Source: an uncultured Clostridium sp.
Lineage (GTDB): Bacteria > Bacillota > Clostridia > TANB77 > CAG-508
Assembly (NCBI GenBank): GCA_930987745.1
Contig: CAKNKX010000015.1
Span: 1-37,115 of the forward strand
Direction of reading: 5' to 3'
DNA: 37,115 nt
Numbering within the stretch: the first letter of the stretch is position 1; each line of letters starts with the position of its first letter. Position numbers and translations under genes: made by a program. Below the pieces are notes generated by a model. That model made no database searches and was not told the DNA's origin. It saw only the letters and a list, made by a program, of their open reading frames with translations. This document shows positions 21,492-31,681 of this stretch, one piece after another.

Positions 21492-21686
21492 ATGGAATTA
21501 ACAAAAGAAAAAGATGTAAGTGTTATATTAAAAATAAAACAAGAGACTAAAAAGGAGATAAGTAAAATATTAGAGAAAATGAAAAGACATAAATTATTTA
21601 GTTTAGCACTTCTTAGTTTTTTAATATTTTCAACAATCAATTTTATGATGATTTATCAATTTATGAAAATTTTGCAAAATCTTTAA
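21492..21686 (+). CDS. Small membrane protein, hypothetical
   Basis: ORF with upstream gaggggtga RBS-like sequence and C-terminal TM segment. Confidence 0.5.
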   Translation: MELTKEKDVSVILKIKQETKKEISKILEKMKRHKLFSLALLSFLIFSTINFMMIYQFMKILQNL

Positions 21687-21703
21687 AAATATGGTAAAAT
21701 AAT

Positions 21704-21735
21704 GCTATTCAAAAAAAGGAGGAATAGCTTTTTTG
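21704..21735 (+). terminator. Terminator-like hairpin
   Basis: gctattcaaaaaaaggaggaatagctttttt. Confidence 0.55.
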
Positions 21736-21749
21736 CTATAAAAATAAAT

Positions 21750-22625
21750 ATGAAACTTGCAAACAATTGGAAAGAATATAAAATAATTGATATGGCAGAT
21801 GGAAAAAAATTAGAACAGTGGGGAAATATTGTACTTTCAAGACCAGACCCACAAATAATATGGAAAGATAAGAGTTTTCCAAATAAGTGGGATAAAGTAA
21901 ATGCTACATATAACAGAAGTAAAACAGGTGGGGGCTCTTGGAAATATAATAAAAAGACTCCTGATAAATGGCAAATCCATTATAAAAATCTAACATTTAA
22001 TATAAAAACAATGGGATTTAAACATACAGGACTATTTCCAGAACAAGCTGTTAACTGGGACTGGATGATAGAAAAAATAAAAAATGAAAAGGCTAAAAAT
22101 AAAAAAGAAGTAAAAGTACTTAATCTATTTGCATATACTGGTGGTGCAACAGTAGCTTGTTTATCAGCAGGAGCATCAGTGTGTCATGTAGACAGTTCAA
22201 AAGGAATGACAACATGGGCAAAAGAAAATGTAGTATCATCAGGTCTAGAAGATAAGCCAGTTAGATTTATTGTAGATGATGTAGTAAAATTCGTAAATAG
22301 AGAAATAAGACGTGGAAATAAATATGATGCAATAATTATGGATCCACCATCATATGGAAGAGGAGCAAAAGGAGAAGTTTGGCAATTTGAAAATAGCATT
22401 TATGATTTAGTAGAGTTATGTACAAAAGTATTATCAGATAAGCCTATATTTTTCTTAATAAATTCATATACAACAGGGATATCTAGTATGGTATTAAAAG
22501 ACATATTAGAACTAACTATTTCAAAGAAATATAAAGGAAAAATCGAAGCAGGAGAAATCGGACTTCCAATGGAAAACTCAAAATTAGTATTGCCATGTGG
22601 AATCTATGGAAGATGGGAAAATTGA
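21750..22625 (+). CDS. Class I SAM-dependent methyltransferase (RlmI/RsmD-like)
   Basis: VLNLFAYTGGATVACLSAGASVCHVDSSKGMTTWAKENV; IIMDPPSYGRG. Start uncertain. Confidence 0.88.
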   Translation: MKLANNWKEYKIIDMADGKKLEQWGNIVLSRPDPQIIWKDKSFPNKWDKVNATYNRSKTGGGSWKYNKKTPDKWQIHYKNLTFNIKTMGFKHTGLFPEQAVNWDWMIEKIKNEKAKNKKEVKVLNLFAYTGGATVACLSAGASVCHVDSSKGMTTWAKENVVSSGLEDKPVRFIVDDVVKFVNREIRRGNKYDAIIMDPPSYGRGAKGEVWQFENSIYDLVELCTKVLSDKPIFFLINSYTTGISSMVLKDILELTISKKYKGKIEAGEIGLPMENSKLVLPCGIYGRWEN

Positions 22626-22710
22626 GAAAAAAGGGGACGGGGCATTTTTGTCTCATTTTTACAATAATTTACAATTTGATACAAATAGGGTCCGTCCCCA
22701 AATTTCTCAA
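22622..22710. repeat. About 90-bp intergenic element with terminal inverted repeats
   Basis: ttgagaaaaaaggggacgg (22622-22640) versus ccgtccccaaatttctcaa (22692-22710) are imperfect inverted repeats. Confidence 0.75.
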
Positions 22711-22732
22711 TTTTTATCAAAAGGAGAGACAT

Positions 22733-23422
22733 ATGCAGGATTTAAAAGTAATATATGAAGATAATCACATAATAGTAGTTGAAAAAAAGCCAAATATTCC
22801 ATCACAAGCTGATAAAACAGAAGATATAGATATGCTGTCTATAGTAAAAAATTATATAAAAGAAAAATATCAAAAACCTGGGAATGTGTATTTGGGACTG
22901 GTTCATAGGCTAGATAGACCAGTAGGTGGAATAATGATATTTGCAAAGACTTCTAAAGCAGCTTCAAGACTTAGTAATGCAGTAAGAGAAAAAGTTTTTA
23001 AAAAGAAATATTTGGCTGTTGTAGATGGAAAGTTAGATAAAAAAGAAGGGGTTTTAGAAGATTATCTATATAAAGATGAAAGAAACAATATTAGTAAAGT
23101 TGTAAAAAAAGAAAAGAAAAATGCAAAATATGCAAAACTTGAATACAAGGTATTAAAATATAATAAAATAAAAGATTTAAGCCTGTTAGAAATTAATTTA
23201 CATACTGGAAGGCATCATCAAATAAGAGTGCAACTTTCAAATATGGGACATAGTATATTTGGAGACCAAAAATATGGAACAAGAGGTAGAGGAAAACAAA
23301 TAGCTCTTTGGGCATATGAACTAGCAATTATTCATCCTACAACAAAAGAAAAAATGACTTTTACTGATATGCCAGAAGCAGTAGGAACTTGGTCAATACT
23401 AAAATATGAGGAAAACTCTTAA
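22733..23422 (+). CDS. RluA-family pseudouridine synthase
   Basis: VHRLDRPVGGIMIFAKTSKAASRLS; LHTGRHHQIRVQLSNMGHSIFGDQKYG; start MQDLKVIYEDNHIIVVEKK after aaggagag. Confidence 0.94.
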   Translation: MQDLKVIYEDNHIIVVEKKPNIPSQADKTEDIDMLSIVKNYIKEKYQKPGNVYLGLVHRLDRPVGGIMIFAKTSKAASRLSNAVREKVFKKKYLAVVDGKLDKKEGVLEDYLYKDERNNISKVVKKEKKNAKYAKLEYKVLKYNKIKDLSLLEINLHTGRHHQIRVQLSNMGHSIFGDQKYGTRGRGKQIALWAYELAIIHPTTKEKMTFTDMPEAVGTWSILKYEENS

Positions 23423-23500
23423 AAACATTTGCTTTTTTTATAAATATATGGTACAATACACAGGTAAAAAAACAAGGAAACCGCAAGGAGGAATATATAA

Positions 23501-23749
23501 ATGGAAATCGTAAAAGGAATAGTAATTGTAATATACTTTATTGTAGCAATAGCTTTAATTATTCTAGCATTAATACAATCAAAAGAAGATGCTGGATTAT
23601 CATCAACAATTACAGGTTCATCAACAAACAACTTTTTTGAAAAAAACAAAGCTAGAACAAAAGAAGGAAAACAAAAAAGATGGACTATAATTTTAGCAAT
23701 TGTATTTGTTATATTAACAATAGTTCTAGGAATATTATATATGATGTAA
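23501..23749 (+). CDS. secG: Preprotein translocase subunit SecG
   Basis: Two TM segments, LIQSKEDAGLSSTITGSSTNNFFEKNKARTKEG. Confidence 0.93.
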   Translation: MEIVKGIVIVIYFIVAIALIILALIQSKEDAGLSSTITGSSTNNFFEKNKARTKEGKQKRWTIILAIVFVILTIVLGILYMM

Positions 23750-23760
23750 ATAAATATAAG

Positions 23761-23797
23761 AAAAGGGCGGTTTAGAAAATATAACTGCCTCTTTTTG
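23761..23797 (+). terminator. Terminator-like hairpin after secG
   Basis: aaaagggcggtttagaaaatataactgcctcttttt. Confidence 0.6.
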
Positions 23798-23931
23798 CGT
23801 TATAAGAACTTAATTTTTTTGTAATGTAAATTTTATAATTAATAATTAAAGGAAAATTTGGAGGAGTGTCCCCTGAATCCCTAAAAAAAGGGAAAAGAGG
23901 AACGTCCCTAAATCCCTGAAAGGAAGAGAAA

Positions 23932-26050
23932 ATGGAAGGAAAACAGCAAAAGATTTTAGATTTAATGAATGATGATGATTATGTGCCGATGAAGGCAAAA
24001 GAGATTGCAATGATTATGAGAGTACCTAAAAATGAATATAATGAGTTTTTAGAGGTACTTCGGAGAACTTGAGCTAGAAATGAAAATTGTAAAAAATAGA
24101 AAAAATAGATATAGACTACCTGAGAAAACATATTATGACGGAATATATCGTAAAAATCAAAAAGGCTTTGGTTTTGTAAGAATAGATGGAGAAGATGATG
24201 AAATATATATTTCTAAAGACAATTCACTAAATGCATTAAATGGAGATAGAGTTTTAATAGAAATTACAGAAGAAAAAAATAAAGTGAAAAAAGCAGAAGG
24301 AAAAGTTGTAAGAATTTTAAAACATGAAAAAGATACAGTAGTTGGTATTTTTCAAAATAATAAAAACTTTGGTTTTGTTGTTCCTGATGATAAAAATTTT
24401 GGTACAGATATATTTATCTCTAAAAAAGATTTTGGAAAAGCAAGAAATAACCATAAAGTATTAGTAAAAATAACAAAATATCCTGAAAAAGGTAAAAATG
24501 CAGAAGGTAAAATTATAGAAGTTCTTGGAAATGTAAATGAAGCAGGAGTTGATATGTTATCTATCATAAAAGAACATAATTTACCATATAAATTTCCAGA
24601 ACCAGTAGTAGAAGAAGCAAAAAAATTTGGAACTGAGATAAATCCAGAAGAAGTAAAAAGAAGAGTAGATAAAAGAAATGAAAATATTTTTACAATAGAT
24701 GGAGAAGATGCAAAAGATTTAGATGATGCAGTAAGAGTAGCTAAATTAAGTAATGGAAATTATTTATTAGAAGTTCATATTGCAGATGTAAGCCATTATG
24801 TTTTAGAAAATAGTTTGTTAGATAGAGAAGCATTACTTCGAGGCACTAGTATATATATGTTAGGAAGAGTAATACCAATGCTTCCAAGAGAGCTTTCAAA
24901 TGGACTTTGCAGTCTAAATGAGGGCGAAGATAGATTAACTTTATCTTGTGAAATGGAAATAGATTCTAAAGGAAATGTGGTATCATCTAATGTATATAAA
25001 GGTGTAATAAATGTAAAAAGAAGAATGAGTTATACAAATGTACAAAAAATATTAGATGGTAGTGATAAAAATGTTTTAGTACAGTATAAAGATTACATAG
25101 AAGATTTCAAACTAATGGAAGAGCTTGCAAAGATTTTAAAACAAAGAAGGATGAAGGAAGGATATCTTGATTTAAATATTCCAGAAAGTAAAATAGAATT
25201 AGATATTGATGGAAAAGTTACAAATGTTTCTAAATATGAAACAACATTTGCAAATGAGATAATAGAACAATTTATGCTAACTGCAAATGAAACTATTGCT
25301 GAGAAATTTTATTGGCTTGATACTCCTTTTATATACAGAGTACATGAAGAGCCTGATATTGATAAAGTAAAAGAATTAAATAAATTTCTATTTAATTTAG
25401 GACTAAAAATAAAAACTAAAGATGATCATGTTTATTCTAAAGAGTTTGCAAAAATCTTAGAAGAAATAAAAGGAACTAATGAAGAAAAAGTAATTTCTAC
25501 TTTATTACTAAGAACTTTAAAAGTTGCAAGATATGAAGCAGAAAATAGAGGACATTTTGGAATAGCAAGTAAATACTATTGTCACTTTACATCTCCAATT
25601 AGAAGATATCCAGATTTATTTATCCATAGAGTAATATCAAAATATCTAGAAGATAATTATAATGTGAAAAACGAAGTTGTAGAAAACTTTGAAGCTCAAG
25701 CAGAAAAATGTGCAAAAATATCATCAGAAAGAGAAAAAATTGCAACAAATGTTGAAAGGGAAGCGGAAGACTTGAAAAAGGCAGAATATATGGAATCACG
25801 AATAGGAGAAGAATATCAAGGAATAGTTTCTTCAATAACTTCGTTTGGAATGTATGTTGAACTAGAAAATACAATAGAAGGTTTAGTAAGATTTGAAGAT
25901 TTAGGAGATGAATATTTTATATATAACGAGGAAAGAAAAATATTAATTGGAGAAAAAACAAATAAAACATATAAAATAGGTGACAAAGTAAAAATAAGAG
26001 TAAAAAAAGCAAGTAAAGCTTTAAGAGAAATTGATTTTGAAATAGCATAA
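23932..26050 (+). CDS. rnr: Ribonuclease R, requires +1 frameshift at 24061 (CTT-C-GGA)
   Basis: N-terminal wHTH MEGKQQKILDLMNDDDYVPMKAKEIAMIMRVPKNEYNEFLEVL|GELELEMKIVKNRKNRYRLPEKTYYDG...; RNB TIDGEDAKDLDDAV, S1 domain; segments 43 + 663 codons. Zero frame stops (cgg aga act tga) two codons after the CGG. Confidence 0.95.
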
Positions 26051-26062
26051 AAATAAAAATCC

Positions 26063-26110
26063 TAAAAGAAGTTAAAGATAATAAAAGTAGAATCTTTAAC
26101 TTCTTTTATA
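26063..26110 (+). terminator. Intrinsic terminator after rnr
   Basis: aaaagaagttaaagat...atctttaacttctttta. Confidence 0.8.
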
Positions 26111-26138
26111 TCTGTTTTTTTATTACGTAAATGGACAT

Positions 26139-26318
26139 TTACGCCAGAAAGACGGAAAATACACCTAAGCAAACAGATATAATTGTAAAAGTTATAACAC
26201 TTATTCCTCCAAATTTATTATTTTTTTCTTTTATTTCATATATTGCATAATAAATGCTTGAAATTAGAATATATATAAGAAATAAAATATATGCAATAAA
26301 TTCTAAGTTATTAACCAT
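26139..26318 (-). CDS. Small 59-aa membrane protein next to ger genes (resembles CLC_0170-type proteins)
   Basis: MVNNLEFIAYILFLIYILISSIYYAIYEIKEKNNKFGGISVITFTIISVCLGVFSVFLA*, preceded by ggaggataaa RBS; below the ORF-track size cutoff. Confidence 0.65.
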   Translation of the reverse strand: MVNNLEFIAYILFLIYILISSIYYAIYEIKEKNNKFGGISVITFTIISVCLGVFSVFLA

Positions 26319-26366
26319 TTTATCCTCCAGATTTAGATTGTTTTATAAATATTTTTAGATAATAGT

Positions 26367-27590
26367 TTAAGTATCTGTAAGTAGCAAGCTTGATTTTACG
26401 GAAGTATCTACATTGATATCGAAAAATGAATCTCTATATTTTTCTTCCCAGTTATAATCTTCAAAGTCATTAAGAGTTAAAAAATTTCTTTTGGCTTCTT
26501 GACCAAATCCATTAATATCAGATTTAAATGTTTTTGCTGTTTTATATAAATAATCTGAAAAAATAGATTCTAAATAATTATTACATGCAGATGATACTTC
26601 ATTTAGAAAATTGTTATCTGAATAGTTTATATTTTCGCTGGCAGATTCAATTTTGCCTGAAAATCTATAATTTAATTTTATATAAGGAGAGCCATTTACT
26701 ATTTTTACATCTACTGTGGTGTTAGAAATAGGAGTAAGATATATATCAAGTATGCCACCTTCTTTATTAGGGTCAGGAACTGATATTAAGAATCCGTCTA
26801 CATTATTTCTAGTAGCTAAAAAACACATTGTTTCAATTGAATTTAATTCACCAATTATTTGGTCATGTTTGAAAACTGCAACTCCTATATTTTCAGTACC
26901 TAGTTCTCCTTGGATATTTGATTCATTAGATTTCCCTGACACGTCTTTTTCAGAATTTATACTACTTGAATCACTTGAATTTTCACTATTTAAACCACCT
27001 AAGATTGCATAAGGTTCACATGATTTACATACTAAAGAATTAAAAAAGTCTCCTATTGTCGCATTAACAGTAAAACCAGTATATTTGCTCGAGTTTGAAA
27101 AAACTTCATAATATTTTGTAAGCAAATTTTCAAATAATGGTTTAGAATTTTCTATATAAACTTTTGCGGTACATTTTGTAATTACAATATTTGTTGTAGG
27201 TCTTATTTGAATATCATTTGTTAATGTATATATCTCATCTGAAATACCTTGATTTGCAAGTTCTTCTGAGATTGCTATTAATTTGCAGTGTGAAAAATTT
27301 AGTTCTTTTCCTACATATGCATTCATTTGATTAATAGCGCTACTAATAGATGATGCATCAATACTATAAACCATAGAAGGTGATTGTTCAGAAGTTCCTG
27401 TTTCTGAAACAGACGAAGAATTGGTAAACTGAAAACTTACTCTTAAATTATTGTTTTCTGATGTATCAATTCCAATTGCTACTACTGTTTCGATGTTATC
27501 TATACTAAGTGCTGTATATGAACTATTAAATGCTAGAAAGAGTATAATTATTAATATAAATATAAAAATTCGTTTTAATATTTTATTCAT
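26367..27590 (-). CDS. Ger(x)C-family spore germination lipoprotein-like protein
   Basis: Ger(x)C-like: ETVVAIGIDTSENNNLRVSFQFTNSS...GKELNFSHCKLIAISEELANQGISDEIYTLTND. Confidence 0.9.
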   Translation of the reverse strand: MNKILKRIFIFILIIILFLAFNSSYTALSIDNIETVVAIGIDTSENNNLRVSFQFTNSSSVSETGTSEQSPSMVYSIDASSISSAINQMNAYVGKELNFSHCKLIAISEELANQGISDEIYTLTNDIQIRPTTNIVITKCTAKVYIENSKPLFENLLTKYYEVFSNSSKYTGFTVNATIGDFFNSLVCKSCEPYAILGGLNSENSSDSSSINSEKDVSGKSNESNIQGELGTENIGVAVFKHDQIIGELNSIETMCFLATRNNVDGFLISVPDPNKEGGILDIYLTPISNTTVDVKIVNGSPYIKLNYRFSGKIESASENINYSDNNFLNEVSSACNNYLESIFSDYLYKTAKTFKSDINGFGQEAKRNFLTLNDFEDYNWEEKYRDSFFDINVDTSVKSSLLLTDT

Positions 27591-28686
27591 CGTAAGTTAC
27601 CTTTCTTTTTTTATTTTTCTTTAAAAATCCTAATAATAATATGAGAAAGCTTAAGACAAAGGCTATTCCAATTACTAAATAAGGATATACTTTTGTTTCT
27701 AGAAAGCTTGATATTGCATAATTATTTGGTAAAAGAGCTAATGAAAATAAAAATATTGAATAAGGTAAAATTATTTTTTTACCATCTTCTATTTTTGTTA
27801 TTTTTTTAAATATATAAATGCAAAATGCGAAATTAATACTTAAATAACACGCAATTTGTATTATCCATACAAGTAAAAATATTGATTCTAGTCTTTGAAA
27901 AAAGCTTCCAAATTCAATATTTCTTGCTGCTGAATAAAGTGGCATAATTTTATCTACTTCGATTAAAGATGAAAACATAAATAAAATTATTGCAATTGAT
28001 AATATTAAATAAACAATAGCAATTATTATACTTACCATAGATACCTTTTTTAAATCTTCTGGTTTTTTTAGAAGATTTGGCAAAAAGTAAATTATCGAAA
28101 TACCACCAAAAGCACCAAGATTTCCAAGCCCTAATATAAATGTATCAAAAAGACCTTCACCAAATATAGGATACATATTTTCTAAAGTGAAGTTTTTGAG
28201 ATTGCTGAAAAATATAAATAGTACACTAATAAGTGTAAGTGGAATTATTATTAAATTAACTTTTGCGGTTGATTTAAAATTAAAGTGCCCAACTATTGAA
28301 ACAGCAATTATAAATGTAACTAATAAAAATAATATACTAGTCATTGGATAATATACTATTTTTAAACATTCACAAAAGTTTCTAAGAAGTATACTAGAGC
28401 TAAAAGAAAAATAACAAATAAAAATTATTCCAACTATTTTTTGAAATACTTTTCCTCCTAAGTAATCTGAAATATCTATAATATCAAGCCCAGGAAAAGC
28501 TTTTAGGAGTTTCAAAACTAGGAATATAAATAAAATAACAATTATTCCAACCATTAATAAATTTAAAATAGTTGCCGATTTTGTTACATCTATTAATGCT
28601 TTTGGAAGTGAAACTAAAGTATGTGCTGCAAAAACACTTAAAATAATACAGATTGCTTCAATACTTGTAAGTTTAGTGTCTGCCAT
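27583..28686 (-). CDS. GerAB/ArcD-family endospore germination permease
   Basis: About 10 TM segments, order gerA-gerB-gerC, overlaps gerC start. Confidence 0.9.
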   Translation of the reverse strand: MADTKLTSIEAICIILSVFAAHTLVSLPKALIDVTKSATILNLLMVGIIVILFIFLVLKLLKAFPGLDIIDISDYLGGKVFQKIVGIIFICYFSFSSSILLRNFCECLKIVYYPMTSILFLLVTFIIAVSIVGHFNFKSTAKVNLIIIPLTLISVLFIFFSNLKNFTLENMYPIFGEGLFDTFILGLGNLGAFGGISIIYFLPNLLKKPEDLKKVSMVSIIIAIVYLILSIAIILFMFSSLIEVDKIMPLYSAARNIEFGSFFQRLESIFLLVWIIQIACYLSINFAFCIYIFKKITKIEDGKKIILPYSIFLFSLALLPNNYAISSFLETKVYPYLVIGIAFVLSFLILLLGFLKKNKKRKVTYDE

Positions 28687-28700
28687 AAAAATTCTCCTTT

Positions 28701-30400
28701 CTATTTATATTTCCAAGTCATTGAAATATTTTCTTGTTTTTTCTCTTTTTTGCTATTTAAGAAATCTGCTCTAAATTCTCTTTTCCAAATAGGTGGAAGA
28801 AAATAGTTATTTCCTTTTACATGGTCTATAGGACTTACACCGGTTAAATAAGATACACCAAATGATTTTGTTTCTGAAAGCATTGCAATATATACAAATA
28901 ACCCCAGAGCTATTCCTAAAAATCCACATAAAAATCCTAATGCTAAAAATAAGAATCTGTAAATTCTTAAATGAAAACCAAATGAATAATCAGGTATTGT
29001 AAAAGAAGCAATTCCAGTGATTGCAACAACTATAATTAGAATAGGGCTCACAATCCCTGCACTTACTGCTGCTTGTCCTAAAACTATTGCTCCTACAATT
29101 CCAATTGTTGGACCAATAGGGGAAGGTACTCTAAGACCAGCTTCACGAATTAATTCAAAAGAAATCTCTAGTAGTAAAATTTCTACAATAACAGGAAAAG
29201 GTACATTATCTCTAGAAGCTAAAATAGAAAAGAGGAGTTCAGTAGGAAGTATTTCTTGGTGAAAGCTTGTCATTGCAATATAAAGTCCTGGTAAAAGCAG
29301 AGTAATAAAAAGTGCCAAAACTCTAATAATTTTAACAAAATTTGCAAAGATAGGTCTTAGGTTCTTATCATCTGGGGAAGATAAAAAGTCTGTAAAAACT
29401 ACAGGCATTATAATTGCATAAGGTGAACCATTTACGATTACAATTACTCTTCCATTTAGTAAATAGCTAATTGCTTTATCAGGTCTTTCGGTTGAAAGTA
29501 CTTCAGGCACATTTAGTTTATTTGTTTCTGAAATGAGTTGTTCTAATTGTCCGAGCAGAAAGAAGAGAATCAATTTTTAAATTATTTAATCTATATTTGA
29601 CTTCTGCTATTAAATCAGGATTAGTTATATCTTCTAAATAACATAAAGCACATTTAGTTCTAGTTATTTTTCCAACATCTATATTTTCAATAACAAGGTC
29701 TTCGTTATTTACTATTCTTCTAAGCATTGAAGTATTAATTCTTATGTTTTCAACAAAAGATTCATGAGGTCCTTTAATTACAATCTCATTTGATGGTTTA
29801 TCAATTCCTCTTTGGCTAAAACCTTTTAATTCAATATCAAAAGCAAAAGGGATAGTGTCAATAAAAAGTGCACAATTTCCGAGAGTTAATGCCTGAAAAA
29901 ACTTTAGAAAATTCAGATACTTTTTTCACACTATTTTGTGGCATAAGTGAGTTCATAATATATGTTGCTAAATCAAATTTTTTTACTTTTCTTACTGTAA
30001 TATTATTTGTAACAGCTTCTGAAATAACTTTGTTTTGATGACCATCATATAAATTGTTTTTATTTCTTAACATAAGTGGTTCTATAACAAAATCATCCAT
30101 AATTTGTGAATTAACCATTCCATCTATATAAAATATAAATGCTCCATATTGTTTACCTCTAGCATTAATAGTAAACTCTCTTAAAACAATGTCACTATTT
30201 ATTAAAGTATTATATTTAGTTTTCATATATTCTAAATTAACACTAAGACTTGGAAAAACAGTTTTTACTTTGTCAACTTCTTCTTTATTAATATAATTAT
30301 CAGATTTCGTATTTTCTTCAGGATACATACTTAAATCAAAATCATATTCTTTATTTGGTTTATAAGAAAATAAAGAATGAAAAAAGTTCTTTAAACTCAT
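28701..30400 (-). CDS. gerA: GerA-family spore germination protein, requires two +1 frameshifts at 29881 (TCT-C-GGA) and 29553 (GCT-C-GGA)
   Basis: Three segments join: ...SKVFSGINS|GNCALFIDTIPFAFDIELKGFSQRGIDKPSNEIVIKGPHESFVENIRINTSMLRRI...LNNLKIDSLLSA|GQLEQLISETNKLNVPEVLSTERPDKAISYLLNGRVIVIVNGSPYAIIMP... Confidence 0.95.
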
Positions 30401-30523
30401 AATAAACTCCATTTCTATAATTTTATACTTTTAGTTATTATTTCTAAAAATGTATAAAAATATACTAGCTTTTTAATGTTAAAATTGATATAATAAAATT
30501 ATACGATTCAAAGGAGAAAAAAT

Positions 30524-31642
30524 ATGAAAAGTAGATTTGCAACATTTATAATTTCTGTAATTATTATTTTAATAATTTTAATACTTGGAATATTTGGGAT
30601 TGCAATATGGCAAGAAGTAACAGGAGAAGAAGTTTCTCCACAAAATATAATTACACAAATTTCAAGTGAAGATACAAGTGAAAATCAAGTAGTAACACCA
30701 AATGTGGTTGAAAATACATTAGACAATATTATGGCAGAGAACAGAACAGATACAAATGTAGATACAACAACAATTCAAATAGATAAATATTTATATAATC
30801 AATTAGATAATGAATCAAAAATAATATATCAAGCATTTGAAAAAAATAAAGAAAATATGAAATCTGGAACATATCAAGTAGAATTTGGAAATCAATTTTC
30901 AAGTGTTTTGAGCCAAACAAATGGGCAAGATAAACTAGCTGATTATTATCAATCAGCAATAGAAGCATATACATATGATAATCCAGATGTGTTTTACTTA
31001 AGTCCAAATAAGATGTATTTAAATATTGAATCAACAACAAGAGGGAATAATGTAACATACAATGTATTTATGAATCAAGGAAGTAGTAATTCAAATTATT
31101 TAATTGATGAATTTTCAAGTAAGGCAGAAGTAGATAGAGCTTTAAATGAAATAGAAAACATAAAAAATAACATACTTGCAAATAGGACAGGAAATACTTA
31201 TCAAGATATAAGAATGGTACATGATTATTTAGTAGATAATATTGAATATGATAGTTCAATATCACTTCCAAACATATATAACATTTATGGTGCATTAGTA
31301 AATGGCAAAGCAGTTTGTGAAGGATATGCAAGAAGTTTTAAATATTTGATGGATGAACTTGGGATTCCATGTGTGTTAGTAATTGGAACAGGAACAAATT
31401 CTGAAGGACAAACTGAAGACCACGCATGGAATTATGTAGAAGTAAATGGCAGTTGGTATGCAATAGATACGACTTGGGATGACCCAATACTTCGTGGAGG
31501 AGGGACATTGCCAAGTAGTGCAAAATATAGATACTTTTTAAAAGGTTCAACAGAATTTTATCAAGACCATACTCCAAGAGGTAATTTTACAGAAGGTGGA
31601 AAAATATTTAATTATCCAACATTAAGTACATCAGGAATTTAA
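30524..31642 (+). CDS. Transglutaminase-like domain protein (membrane anchored)
   Basis: NGKAVCEGYARSFKYLMDELGIPCVLVIG...DHAWNYVEVNGSWYAIDTTWDDP Cys-His-Asp triad context. Confidence 0.93.
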   Translation: MKSRFATFIISVIIILIILILGIFGIAIWQEVTGEEVSPQNIITQISSEDTSENQVVTPNVVENTLDNIMAENRTDTNVDTTTIQIDKYLYNQLDNESKIIYQAFEKNKENMKSGTYQVEFGNQFSSVLSQTNGQDKLADYYQSAIEAYTYDNPDVFYLSPNKMYLNIESTTRGNNVTYNVFMNQGSSNSNYLIDEFSSKAEVDRALNEIENIKNNILANRTGNTYQDIRMVHDYLVDNIEYDSSISLPNIYNIYGALVNGKAVCEGYARSFKYLMDELGIPCVLVIGTGTNSEGQTEDHAWNYVEVNGSWYAIDTTWDDPILRGGGTLPSSAKYRYFLKGSTEFYQDHTPRGNFTEGGKIFNYPTLSTSGI

Positions 31643-31645
31643 GAG

Positions 31646-31679
31646 AAAAAGGGATCTGTTTCCAGATTCCCTTTTTATT
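31646..31679. terminator. Bidirectional terminator between convergent transglutaminase and spoIVA genes
   Basis: aaaaagggatctgtttccagattcccttttta. Confidence 0.75.
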
Positions 31680-31681
31680 AC

